A stretch of DNA of 64,000 nucleotides from Paragordius varius (Eukaryota; Nematomorpha), in the NCBI GenBank assembly GCA_964247055.1, contig OZ176051.1:10912001-10976000 (forward strand), in the 5' to 3' direction. Below, piece after piece: positions 51,091 to 63,576 of this stretch (its first letter is position 1; each line of letters opens with the position of its first letter). Both the position numbers and the translations under genes were made by a program. The notes under the pieces were generated by a model that worked only from the letters and a program-made list of their open reading frames with translations, was not told the origin of the DNA and searched no databases.

Positions 51091-51120
51091 GCAAGGATAA
51101 TTGAATTCAATTATCCTTGC
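51091..51120. repeat. Perfect 30-bp palindrome
   Basis: GCAAGGATAATTGAA followed immediately by its exact reverse complement, with no loop, centred on an EcoRI-like GAATTC. It could form a cruciform or be a head-to-head remnant. Confidence 0.85.
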
Positions 51121-52248
51121 TACCTAATCACAAAAGTTTTATCTGATAATGGTATAAGGTTATTGGATATTGATAAATAGTTTAGTGTTCAAGGCTTTTA
51201 AAATATAAAAAAAAACAAATTATACATAAATAATTTTTACCAAAAAAAATGTTATTAATTTGTATTTCATGGATATGTCTTATATCGAAATTAGCAAACG
51301 GTAATATTTACAATATTTTTATGTTACTCAAAATAATACAGTATGGACATTTATGGTGGGCTATTCACATTACTGTTGTAGGCCAATTGGAATTGGCACA
51401 AGTATAGTGAAAAATACAAATTTTACCCAGAGTTAAATACAGTAAATTAATTATACGGATAAAACGGAAAAATATAAAGACAAATATTTTTTTCTAAAAG
51501 ACAACCATACGTTTTATATCTTGATTTTTTTGATTCAAACTTATTATTTAATAGTGAAAAATGTGAAATAGTGATATATAATACTCAATCAATTTAATAT
51601 TTTACATTCGTAATTAAATAGTTTATAGAGGAAAAATTGAGGTTTGAAAAAGTATGGTTATCTTAAAAAAATATTTGTCCTTATATTTTTACGTTTTGTC
51701 CGCATAATTTCAATTTTTACTGTAAAATTAATGTTGTAAGATAGGCATAAAAATTGTTTTTTTACATTTTATTGTTTTTACCCATGCTTAACTGGGTCGT
51801 CTATCGACCAACAATAATATGAATGATCCAACATAAATGTGCGTACTGTATAAGTCTCTGAATATATAATAATCTAAATACGTGTGTTAAATTATTATAA
51901 ATAACACTTGGTCACTCTATATTATTTTTGTGGTTGAATAAATTAAATTAAGAAAAATTGATTAATTGGAAGCTTTTATTTACGTAATTAGGAATATTTT
52001 CAGTCTACACACATTTAATTTTTTAACATTAACATATATTTTTACCGCTCATGACGAAAATTTGTTCAAATGTTTTAACCTGGTTCTCTAAAACGGTCAT
52101 ATGGTCTGTGATCCGATCCATAATCATAAACTAAAAATATGATCGCATTTATATATTAATTAAAACAGAAGTGAATAAATATAAATTTTGCCGTTTTTTA
52201 TATTGAAAAAACCTATGTTTTATATTATGCTTAATATATATGTATATA

Positions 52249-53418
52249 CAGTTTGTGCAAAATTTTTCATGAGATAACTTATGACCAGCGTATTCATTTG
52301 CCGCAAAAATTTTTATTTGTTGACAACCTAGTTTTTAAAATATAGAGAGAAAATAGAAAAAGTGAAAATTAAGGATAATTAAGTATAATTCAAAAAATTA
52401 TGATAAAATTTGAAATATTATGGTTTATTATCATTTTAGGAATTTTTAATATATAAATAGCCTAAAATCATATAGTTTGGGTTTCTATAAAAGTTCAGGT
52501 CAAAAGATGGCGTTTTTCTTTTATCACACTTAAAAGACAAATAAAATTTTATGAAACTATATTAAGATAATTTTTTTTAATTATTTACTTCCTAAACTCA
52601 CTATTAAAATCTTATCATTCATATTTTATTAGGTAAAATATACTTTTAAATCAAAATAAAACCAAAAATATTGTTTTTTTATTTTTGCATTTTTTTGTCA
52701 TCTGATTTATGACTATATAAAAAATTTATACTGTTTTATTTTGGATTCTTACATGATTAGGCATTATTAAGTAATGTAAAATAAGATTTAAAAGTAATGG
52801 AATATCAACCAACAGTCCTTACAATTTTCTGTAACAAGTCTGTTTTATGACAAATTAATATTTGTATTGGGATTTGTACAGATTGTTGGTTGATATTCCA
52901 CTAATTTTCAATCCTATTTTGCATAAATTATATGCTTAATAATTCCCACTCATTTAAAAATCCAGATGACAAAAAAATGCAAAAATAAAAAACAATATTT
53001 TTGGTTTTATGTTGAGTTTATTTTTCTGAATAAAATATGAATGTTAAGATTTTGATATAAAAAAAATTATTTTAATATAGTTTCATTAATTTTTTTTGTC
53101 TTTTAAGTGTGAAAAAAGGAAAACGCCATCTTTTGACCTGAAATTTATAGAAACCCAAACTATATGACTTTAGGCTATTTATATATTAAAAATATCTCCT
53201 AAAATGATAATAAACCATAATATTTCAAATTTTATTATAATTTTTGAATTATACTTAAATATCCTTAATATTCACTTTTTAATAGATTTCGATTTTTTCT
53301 CAATATTTCAAAAACTAGGTTGTCAACAAATAAATTGCGGCAAATGATTACCCTATAAGCTATCTCATGAAAAAAAATTTTTTCGTTAAATCAAAATGAC
53401 CCTCTTTTTTGCACACAA
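52249..53418. mobile_element. Long palindromic element FB2
   Basis: An uninterrupted relative of FB1. The left arm reads 'CAGTTTGTGCAAAATTTTTC', the right arm ends 'CCTCTTTTTTGCACACAATA', and the two ~570-bp arms are near-complete inverted copies with the axis near 52,850 ('aaaagatggcgttttt' at 52,505 against 'aaacgccatcttttgacc' at 53,125). No open frame of note. Confidence 0.75.
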
Positions 53419-54166
53419 TATATATACTTATATCGTCGGAGTTTATATACGTGTTATGCCCATTTTTATCCATTTTCATTCAAAAACACTATATATTATG
53501 TTTTCTTTGGTTAAAAAGTGTTAAGTTCAAATATAGTTATATACGCTTTAAAACTGATCAAACAAGTTACATTTTACCCTAATAAATAAATTTAACTGTT
53601 TTCGACAAAAATATTTGTTATTTATGACTACTCACCTCGTCTTATGACCGGATTAACCTCACAAAACGCACACTCTAATCACAAGTATGGATTAGTGAAA
53701 TTATATTAAAAGCATATCAACTTTATCTAAAAGCATGAAATTTAAATAATATTGTTCTTATAAATTAAATAGGTAATATGCTATGTAAAAATATTTTGCA
53801 AGTAAATATATTTTATCACAGGAAATATATTGTTTTGATTTTTTGTAACGATTAGTAGTCGGCCAGCTTGGTGTCGAATATTTTATAATGTACTAATATA
53901 TTAAAAAAATTAAAATAGAGTCTGAAGGCATTTAAACGGCTCATGCGTATAACCAATCAAGTTTCAGTATATCCTAATATTATAGCATAGCTATATTAAA
54001 AGATACTTATATGTCCCATAATTTATAAATTGTTCAATATTGAGACATAATGTAATTAAACGTAAGTTTAGATAATATAAAATAAAATTTTATTATAATG
54101 ATTTAATATAATTGATATTATTATTTAATTAGAGAATATTTTTTATATTAAATTATAAAATCAAAG

Positions 54167-57100
54167 GAATGATCAGCGATGAATATATCGAAAGATTTGG
54201 CTCGGTTCCGCGACCAAGGAGCTCGCCATCCTCAAGTAATTTTACTATTACATATATATCATTAACGGCTATTGCTGCTTACTGTTTCTTTTTTTTTAAT
54301 TTACTCAGTATATGTAAAAAATTCTGATTTCATTCAGCAATGTCTCAAAAACAATTAATTTAGGTTTAATCGTGAAACAATGTTTTATTATTTATCTCTA
54401 TATTAATTTAAGGATAATATTTTGTTTATACGATTCAATAATTTTGGCATATGATGGGTGATTTATACTAATATATGTTTTTGCCCTAGATTGTGTTGAC
54501 AATTAAGATCACTGTCAGCTCTGGGCAAGCTTACGAGCCCTTAAGACAATGTGACATTTGATTATTTTTTAAAGTAGTTATCAGACCTTGTTTTCTGTAA
54601 AATAATACAATGATTAAATATGCAATAATTTAATGATGGAAAAGAAAAATGTAAATAACCTCAAAAAAATATGTTTACCTAATCAATGCCCCAAATCATC
54701 ACATTTCAAAGGAAAAAATAAACGAGATGTAGTCATAAATTTTACCGGTCAAACAGGTAAGTTTTAAAAAAAATCAATTGTTTTTATACAAAAGATTGTA
54801 CTTTGGCTTCTACACCATTTGCCCATCTCTCATTAATGTATGCTGTGCCAGATGGTTGTCATGCGGGAAACCATTATTCAAGCTATCCAAAGTCTTTAAA
54901 ATTATTAAAGTGTTATGATGAGAGGTTGAGTCTCGTTGATACAAAGTTGTATATTAGGGAAGTGGTTTCAATGTGTCTTTAAACGATTTTGCTGTGTTAG
55001 ACTCTAGTAAATCCTTTCTATGTCCTCCCCAATCCTGTCATTTTTTATGCATAGTTTAATCTTGGAATAACGGTTTTTCCGGGTTTTAGACGTTTATAAT
55101 ACACAATACGGCTTGGCCACCAGACGCAGAGCATGGTCTTTTTGCCGAAAAGCGATGTGGCCTTGGTGTAGATGGACTGGCTTGACATGAACAAAAGTCA
55201 TTTCTCATCACCGGCCTGAATTTGATGCAAAAAAGATTTCTTTTTAGAAGCAGGATTTCACAAGTTTTGCGGTTTTTGATTCAAGACGCTTATTCAAATT
55301 GTGTGGAACTTATTTACCTATTATTGGTCATTCCAATTGCTCAAAAACTGATTGTATTTTACGATACATGTTGCCAATTGTTGTTGAGTTTGAGTCCTAT
55401 CTCCTAAAAACTAGTGTTCTTTAGCATCTTTGGAGGTCTATCAGGAGGCCCACACACTTTCACATGAAATCACAACTTTTAATATTTTGAAAGCTTTGTT
55501 CACTATATGTTTCTACCAATAAATGTCAACAACAATAGTTTTTGGTTCTGACGGCAAAGCCGCAAATGTTTTTTTTCTGGGACGAAATTCGACATACTAA
55601 CTGAATGATAAAAACAAGACGCTAATTTATAGCAAACTCATCTTAAATATGTTTGTGGTTTAATATCACATGAACAAAATAGGCATCAAATTGGTCGCTA
55701 ATCTTCTTTAAGCTGAAACGGTATTTATTTATAGTCAAACCTGGTATATATCAAATTAAAAGTTAAAAATTATTAAGCGCATGTATACAAGATGTTTAAT
55801 CTTTATGTTAGTAAAACCAAAGATTTTAATGTATTTATAAATTTATAAAATTCGTTTGTATAAAGGGATATGCAACGTGGAAAACAATCAATTCCAGGAT
55901 CTAAATTACTTATATAACCAACCTAGGTTGTATATAATTTTATATTTAATTAGGGCAATATATTAAACGGTTGCCGCTTTTACCAACGGTTTAATTTCGT
56001 CGCGTTATAAAATAATCATATGTACCAGAAATTATTTCTTTATGTTTAAAATCATATCTTTTATGACAGATATTTGCATGTTAACATCAAAGTTAGCCAT
56101 TAAACATAAATTAATTTTCAAATGATTTTTGCTCCATAGCATAGCTATAAAATGAAATATGTAAAATTTTTTAATTCCTAAAATTAAATTAAAAGTTTAT
56201 TCACAACTCTACTACTGCATCAAGAGCGAAACATTGCCATAAACATTAGTGGTTGTAAAAAAATGCACCTGAAGGAAGTTTAATTTTTAATAGCCGTTTT
56301 TTGGAATTAACCTAAGAGTCATTATAAACTATTTTCATGAAAAAGCGGATGTTTGATATAATGTTTTACTACTCTTTTTAACAAACGGTAGAAATGGAAA
56401 TTTTACCACCCAAGCCTATTTAAGAAGATCAACTACAGGGGAAATATTTTGGGTTATGAGAACTACCAAGATACATCTGATACAGCCATTTTATACATAT
56501 TATGTCGTTAACCAAACTAAATATAAGAGCTATCTTCAAACTCTTTCCTATGGAACTAAAGTATGCTGCATTTATGCTACTTTGCATCAAATACACTAAA
56601 ATTATTTTCATTATTAGTGTATAAAGAGTGACATATATATTTTTGGAATTAACAATAAAAAATCCAATATTGGTTAGATATATATACCATTTACAATTCA
56701 AATTCACCCTTGAATAATTTAATTTCAGTCTTGAACCAAATTCACCCTAAAAATAAATTATATTCGATAATATAACTCATCATTAAAAAGAATATTCTTA
56801 TGGCATAACTTATTATTTTTTTGGTATTATATTAATTTTAAATGTAATTTTATTTCTTATAAATATAAAAAAATATAGGTAATTTTCAATCCTAAGAAAT
56901 AAATAATATTTGAATTGTTCAAGGCTGAATTAGATTGTTTAAGGGTGAATTTGAACTGTAAATGGTATATCTTACCATTCATAATAAAATAATGTCAGTT
57001 TAAACTATAGGTTTAGCAAGTATATTTAGGATTTAGTGTTTGTTCTAGTATAATATTTTTTTTATTTTAAAGAGAAAAAATTGATTTATAATTTTTTGTT

Positions 57101-60100
57101 GATTAGTTTTACAGTATTAAAAAATGGTTAACTTATTATTCATTATGTTAAAAACTAGTAAATAAATCATAGTAAAATACTGTATTTCCGTAGATTTTTT
57201 TTGAGCATAAATAAATATGGATTATTTATTTAACAGAATTTATTTTATAACTTATTGTACAGTGTACGTGTTTTCGGGGCGTTGATAAAATTATATGTCG
57301 GACACATGTATCAGATGGTGCTTTTTGTTTGGGTCTTAGGAGTCATTTAATAAAATATCCCATTTGCACTTCAAGAGTGTCCTTGAACACTTCAAGTTGG
57401 TCCTTTGACCTTTTTGTTTTGTTTACAACTTTTATCAATCAAATCGTGTATTATCCATTTATTCAATTAACCTATTTTCTATTATTTAACATAATCAAAT
57501 CAATATCAACTTTTAATCATGAGAAACAGTATATCTTTATTAATTTCTTAAAATTATTTTGGATCTTTAGATAATATAAGTAATTAAAAAATATATAAGT
57601 TTTCTGGGTTATTAATTACAATTTTATATTGAAAACTTAAAAGTTAATTATTTTGTTTAATTGAAATTACAAAAAGTGGTTATTGAATATAATTTTTATT
57701 TTTAAATAAATAAATAAAGAAAATTAGGTTAAAAATTAATAAAATAAAAAAATACATGCAAAAATTATGGTTAAATCAAAATTTAAAAATTTTAAGGACC
57801 AACTTGAGGTATTTAAGGACCAACTTGGAATATCAATGAACACCTTGAAGTGCAAATGGTATATTTAACTTTTCTCGTAATGGTCCATATCGAAAAATCG
57901 CAAATTTAGTGCATATTATGCTAAATAAAAATTTTTGGTTAAAGCTTTGTTTTATTCCAATATTATTTTAATATAAATTAAATTTAAAAAACAATTCCAT
58001 ACAGTATTTAAATGTAGGCTCAGAATTTCAAAATTATTGATCTAAAATAGGCGTTATTGCACATTTTTAGCAATATAAAAATGTGTTTTATAAAAAAGTT
58101 AATAGCATTATCCTTATATCAAAATCTAGTAAAATATCGCGCAATCTCGGCATTCTTGGGTTTAGTTTAAGAAAACTAGCTATAATAATAGGTGCCCTAA
58201 TCTAAAAATATAAAATTTAAAATAATGCTTAGCTTTTTGAGTTTTTTGACATATTTTATAGGTATTTCAGAATAAAGCATTAAGTTTTAGCCAAAATATT
58301 TAACATAGTGTGCGCTAATTATATTATTTTTCTCTTTAAATGACTCGTAAGGAACAGCATCATGAGGATTCTGATACATTTATCTTAAATTAAAAATATA
58401 TTGCATCCGGATTTTTTTGTAAGCACTGTTTATACAAATAATCATAAAATAAAACACCTATATAGGTAATGGTGGAAATTAAGTCATACCAATATGCAAC
58501 ACTCTCTTATCTATGTACAAACATTACATTGTCTCGACTGAGTAAATGTTTCAATTTCACTGCATATTATTACAATGTACTGGCTACTAAGGAAATGCCA
58601 AAAAAAGTATATAAAATAGGGATCAGTTAACTACATAAAAATTACAAAGTTTTTTAGGGGAAACTTTTATGTATTATCTATTTTCATTCAGGTTTATTGT
58701 TAAATGACTCCCTCTTTTAAACAATACAACATTTTTTCGTCTGAAAAAAATTCATTCAACCTGACAGTGTATGAGTGTTTTCAGGGAAAAGAAAATTGAT
58801 TTAAATATTTATCGATTATGTTCTAGATTATTTTACTGTAAATTCAACAAATTTAAAAAATACCTTTTTCATTGATTTTAATAAATTTATAATATTGATT
58901 CAAAAAGAGGAATCTAAAATAATAACATCGATCTCTGCATTTAATCTAAATGTAATTTACAATAAAACCATTAATGTAATTTACAATAAAACCGACCAGG
59001 AAGTTTTTAATGAGAAAATATTCATGAAACTTGAAAACACTTTTATGGCCAAATCTTAAAACAATTATGAAAGGCCTTTAACTATTTTTTTATCTAAAAG
59101 CTAGAATTAGAAAAATGTTACAGGTATATAATTCCTTAAATTATAATATCATTAATTAGGCAGCATATTTTCGTTATTTAGTGTTTTGAGCATAGCCATT
59201 TATATATATCGAATTTGTAATTTAATTATAACTCGTTGTTTATCGTTACTTTCATATAAATATAGAAATATAAGATAGTTTTAAATTGATCACAAAAGCC
59301 TTACTATAATATAAATAAACTGACAAAAACGATCCCAAAATACACAAAATTTTTTAATTAAATTAACGATTAAATACCTATTTCTAGGGTTTTGTCAATA
59401 CTACATGCCTTTACTTCATAAATTGTTTTTACTTTTGAAATTATTTTTGGAATAATTAATATATGGCAAAATGACTGAACTAATATATATTTTGGTGGCA
59501 TAAGTTAATATAAATTAAAATTATATGAATATCAAATACATCATTAATTTAGATCCGTATCATGTTTGCCACAAACAGTGCTCATGCTTCAATCATAACT
59601 TTTGCCTATTATGATGATAATAAAAGAAATTCCTCATATTCCCTTGTTAACAGTATAGGAACCATTGAGAATGTTGGACGCTATAACCCTGATAAAATAA
59701 TTTATCCCGTATTTAAAGAAATTGATAATAATGACAATGCATCTGAGATGTCAAATGAAAAATTTCATTACTATATAATCATGGACGGGTGCTATACGCA
59801 AGGTAAAAATAATCATTGTATGTTTTAAAATAAATTAAATTAACGCAATATTTGTTAGATGTGGACACAAATGTCAAAGATTTCACCCATATTCTTGATG
59901 CAGGTATTTTAAATATATATATAATAGCTAATACAGTGTAATATAAATGTAATTGTGTTAAATTTTATCGCATTAACTATAATGTTTTTTTGTTAAAATA
60001 CACCTAATTTTGAAACAATTATTTATTCAAAAATATTCCCTCGATTTAAACATTTCTCTCATCTTTCTCATGTGGAAAAAATTGGCATACCAGAAAAACT

Positions 60101-62887
60101 GATTGTCTTTTGCGGTAAACCATAAGCCATTTTTTCCACCTTCAAAATTATTAAAGTGTTGCTCTGCCAGCATGCCCCTATTGATGTCAAGAAGAAATAG
60201 TTAGGGCGCCAAGTCTGGAAAGTATGGCGGGTGCAGCAAGAATTTTCATTGACTTTGCTGTGTAGAGCGTTCTCATCCTGCTAAACCACTTTGCCATGTC
60301 TTTATGGTCGTTTTTTTATTAATGCACGGATTAATTAATCATTTGGCTATAGTGTTATAATGGTTTCACTGAGTTTCAAAAGTTCATACAAATATAAATT
60401 TGGTTTAATCAGACACAGAACATAGTATTCCTACAGCGATTTGGGCTGGATGTTGAATTGGCTCAAGGTAAAAGCCACGATTATTTTCGCTTTGCATTTA
60501 CAAAATAAAGCATTCTCCCGCGTCACAATTCAATATCATTTTTTTCGTCACTTTGAAGTATGATATAAGTCCTTTTGAAATTATGGTTTGACATTTATTA
60601 GAATTATGAGTGACCCGTTTCCCTGTATTAGTTTTCCATTCCTCGTAAATTTTAATTTTTTATGTAATGTCTGTTTCGATAGCCGGTCCATGTGTGTGAC
60701 AATATTTTTAACCACATAGTTTTGATTTAATGACATGTTTGCCAAAAATTTAGGTATTTATTGTTAAAAGAATAAAAGTAAATTTGCTGGCAAATAAATT
60801 CTTAAAAGACATTAATTTGGAATTTTCATTCCAGTAATTATAAAAAATTAAGTTAACAATAAGCCTGAAAAGTCATGGTGTTTTTTAGCGAAATACTGTG
60901 TCATTTTTTATGATTTAATTTTATGGAGGCTATAATGTGTGGTGCTAAGTTTTTAAAGCCTACAAAAAATATTTATCTTGTCGCATGGGCCGCACTATAT
61001 AATACGATAAAAATTTTATAGCTGTGTGACATATTTACAGATGGTCGTACATAAATAGTAAATTATAAAAAATTTTAAAAAATAATTTTCATAAATAAGT
61101 CCTTTTAAGGCCGAATGCAGCCCATGGGCCGCGGTTTAGGTACCACTGAGTGGATGATTAAAAAATGATTATGCAACGATTATCATAATTTAATACAAAA
61201 ATTAAAGGACATTATCAGTTTTTTTACCATCGAAATGAATTATTAAAATTTTGCAACATTTATATTGCGTCTCGCTTATAAACTCCCCCTCTAAGACAAC
61301 AACAAGTAAAATTTGGTGGCTAACGTCATTTAATTACACTGCTCAACAGGGTTTTGCACCACCCCATTATTTTTGCATTTTCTGATACCTAATGGCATGG
61401 ATAGGCCAAAACAAAAAAGAAAATTGAGGCCACCAATAGAATTTTTCCAAAATTTAATTTTTAAATTTGTATTTAATTCAAAAATAACAATCATTCCTCG
61501 TGTACATATGATTAAATATTCAAACAAGCAAGTCGATACAAGTAATATTCCATGCATGGATAACAAATTCTAATCATTAAATAAGATACTAAACAAGCTA
61601 AGAGCCAAAGTATTAAAAATCTAAAAGGGCTTAGTATAGTGTGATAGATCCGGGCGGCTGCACAAGCTCTGCATATCCCCCAAGCGAAATTATGCCAGAT
61701 ATGGCAAAGATAACAATAAGTAATCGTAAAGCCCGATGAGAGAGACTTGCAAGCAAAATCCAGGCAAATTGACATGTCAAATTAACCAATTTACAGAATA
61801 AAGTTAGATAAATTCTACAATTAAATTGAATAAAAAGATTAGGTAAATACAAATGGTCCAATCCCATAATAGTAAATTCTACTAAAAGTGGCTACACAAC
61901 ATCCATCTGAAATTAAAAATACAAAACAACCAATAATTTTAATAAATAAAGTATATCCACTAGGTATAAATAAAGAATTTTTTGTAAGAACCAACTCAAG
62001 AAAAAAAGCCTAACTCGAAAGAACGAAAACTAACAAAAAAAAATATAACCTATCTAAAAGCCGAAGGTTTAAACCATAGAATGCCTTTTTTAGTATTTTT
62101 TTAAAATTTTTTTATACGTATTAAAAAATCTCTTGAAAGAAAAAGACTAAATTTTGACGTTTAAGTCCGTACTATTTTTTCTCTCTGATATTTAAATGAC
62201 ATATTTATATTCAAAAGATAGATTTTAAAACGCTTTATTAAATGATACTAAGTTTATAATATAATAACATTTTATTATAAAGTTATATTTAATTTTCTCT
62301 CGATTTTCGCTTGTTTTTGAAAAATTGAAAAACCTATAAAATTTCAAAATTCTGATTGGCGGGATCAAAATTTTTTTCAAATTCGGTTTTAAAACACTGA
62401 AATTAGTCATAATTTAAAAAGTTTGAGTGGTGGTGCTCAAAAATGTCCAAATTTGTCGACTAGTGTTAGTCAAAGATGTGCCAAACAGCTGATTATCAAT
62501 ATATAAATGAGGTATGTAGAGAAAAATCCAAATATATATTACAGCCACAAAAATGGTATGATATAACCTTTGGGATTATGCTAATTTTGTCATATTAATT
62601 ACCTAAAAGAAATTCTTATATCAATAATAATTTTAGATATTTTAATTTAAACATAAGAAATATCTGGCCCATCAAATTTTGTATACTTTATATACCAAAA
62701 TCCAAATATTTTAAGCATGATATATTAAAATCTAAAATTATTTTAGATATTATTATTTAATATAGTAAAATTAAACATTTTATAAAGAAACGTTCTTAAA
62801 TGTTACCGATGACAAAATATGCCAATGGTTACAATTAGATGGATTATACAATATCGTGGATGATTATTTATTTCAACAATTCCTAAG
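54167..62887 (+). CDS. Gene B: partial paralogue of gene A
   Basis: Four exons match gene A in order, phase and sequence: 54,167-54,235 ('GMISDEYIERFG', against 'GMIREEYVETYG' at 21,562), 59,553-59,802 ('DKIIYPVF', 'KFHYYIIMDGCY'), 59,859-59,903 (a 45-bp microexon, 'DFTHILDA' against 'DYTRFLNA'), and 62,788-62,887 ('ETFLNVTDDK' and 'QQFLR' against 'ESYLDLNDDL' and 'VRFLR'). Phases 1-1, 0-1, 1-1 and 1-2 are identical. The first exon and the equivalents of gene A exons at 27,868 and 31,343 were not found with confidence; GC-richer open segments at 53,620-53,710, 54,640-54,757 (ending at a GTAAGT donor) and 58,826-59,059 are candidates. The gene continues past the window. Function unknown; by relation to gene A, perhaps secreted. 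Confidence 0.65.
54780..55430 (-). pseudogene. Mariner-type transposase remnant
   Basis: On the minus strand, segments resembling a mariner DDE enzyme C-terminus can be read across several frames ('LIILKTLDSLNNGF', and 'AHSIH' after it), followed upstream by 'SASGGQAVLCIIN'. Stops occur every 10-30 codons. It shares the 'NTLIILK' region with the remnant at 60,090, supporting a common family. It lies in a gene B intron. Confidence 0.4.
55431..56686. other. Gene B intron sequence
   Basis: AT-rich, no exon or repeat family recognised. The minus-strand open frame at 56,429-56,707 overlaps the 21-bp-array element and has no family resemblance. Confidence 0.35.
56687..56965. mobile_element. Miniature element G1 with 21-bp-periodic termini
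   Basis: 279 bp, TA|CCATTTACAATTCAAATTCA at the left and its inverse ending TGTAAATGG|TA at the right. The ends are built from successive 21-bp units (ACAATTCAAATTCACCCTTG plus one base). The interior is about 150 bp of AT-rich sequence shared, inverted, with the copy at 63,577. Confidence 0.8.
57358..57859. mobile_element. Miniature element H with 21-bp-periodic termini
   Basis: The left end is CCATTTGCACTTCAAGAGTG, the right end GAAGTGCAAATGG|TA. The left terminus has two 21-bp units starting CACTTCAAG, and the right has two 21-bp units starting AAGGACCAACTTG. About 500 bp. The open frame at 57,329 is an accident of these repeats. Confidence 0.75.
57940..58330. repeat. Worn hAT-family fragment, inverted
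   Basis: 'cgcgcaatctcggcattctt' near 58,137 is the inverse of the segment near 390, and 'ataaagcattaagttttagcc' near 58,275 is the inverse of a D1/D2 interior motif. Ends are not definable. Confidence 0.4.
58826..59059 (+). CDS. Candidate exon in the gene B region
   Basis: After acceptor TTCTAG a frame stays open for 77 codons to TAA at 59,057. It reads 'DYFTVNSTNLKNTFFIDFNK', then 'EESKIITSISAFNLN', then an imperfect repeat of an 8-residue block with Asn-glycosylation-like 'NKT' motifs. It resembles the gene A exon at 31,343 only loosely, and the entry phase (1) does not match that exon (2). It may be an exon of gene B, a terminal exon of another gene, or chance. Confidence 0.3.
   Translation, partial: DYFTVNSTNLKNTFFIDFNKFIILIQKEESKIITSISAFNLNVIYNKTINVIYNKTDQEVFNEKIFMKLENTFMAKS
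60090..60730 (-). pseudogene. Mariner-type transposase remnant
   Basis: On the minus strand, 'AKSMKILAAPA' and, after a frame change, 'TFQTWRPNYFFLTSIGACW' then 'NTLIILKVEKMAYGLPQKT' read as the C-terminal part of a mariner transposase, in the region that normally gives the 'PYSPDLAPSDYFLF' motif. Upstream segments are too broken to order. It is inactive and lies in the gene B intron between 59,903 and 62,788. Confidence 0.5.
60980..61150. repeat. 'Gggccgc' hAT-derived fragment
   Basis: 'gcatgggccgcactatataa' near 60,984 and 'gaatgcagcccatgggccgc' near 61,113 resemble the hAT-derived blocks elsewhere in the window, ending near 'ggtaccactgagtgg'. Confidence 0.45.
61151..62787. other. Gene B intron, no further exon seen
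   Basis: AT-rich. A GC-richer patch at 61,640-61,760 gives open frames on the minus strand with no family resemblance. Near 62,484 'gccaaacagctgatta' is the inverse of a motif near 45,608 and may be a short repeat. Confidence 0.35.
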
Positions 62888-63576
62888 GTATTATAATCAT
62901 AATAATTGTAATTTACGTATATTGTTCTTTTAGGAAAATGATGTTATAGTCAATATCAAAACAATATAATTTAAGTGAGGGAAAAAAACAAAATGGCGCC
63001 CAAAACATTTACAGTTTGAAAAATCCATAATAAAAAATCGGAGTTGATTGAAAATTAATTCTGAAGTTTATATAAAAAGATTAATTGATATTAGAGGCTT
63101 CTTCTTTGTGCAAATAATTTATTCAATTTCAAAGCATGACATATTGGGTAAACTTTAAATATGTTAAGTAAACATAAAATATAATAATAAAAATAAATTG
63201 CCGCATAATCGCAATTTTAAACATTTTGCGTTCAGGTTTATCTCTCATGATAGATTTTAATTAATATAATATAGTTGACGCGTGTTCCTATATTGTAATT
63301 ATAAAAACTAAGATATCCTTTTTTAATTTGCATATCTCAATATTATTAATTAATGCTGGCCCTTTTACTTATTGGATAAGACTCAACATTTATTTTTTGA
63401 GGCACACAGTGGGATACTAAAAAATTATAAACAAACATTATTACAAATGATCCAAAATGATATCGTTTATTATTAAAATATTTATAACTTTCATACTACT
63501 AATATGGTAATAATCATTTATATTTTATCCAAATTAAAACAACGGCTTCAAATTAAAAGCATAAGTTTATTAAATA
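62888..63576. other. Gene B intron, right side
   Basis: No exon or repeat family recognised in this AT-rich stretch. Confidence 0.35.

Larger units (their letters stand above)
49646..52248. other. Intergenic region between candidate gene A end and gene B
   Basis: No gene recognised. It contains a hAT-derived 'tgcggcccacgag ... ttggtcacccctg' fragment (about 50,755-50,850) and a perfect 30-bp palindrome (51,091-51,120). The rest is AT-rich single-copy-looking DNA. Confidence 0.4.

Noticed and set aside
57248-57345. Possible Cys-rich exon just left of element H
   Set aside because: The frame continues into the miniature element and its phase does not connect to neighbouring gene B exons.
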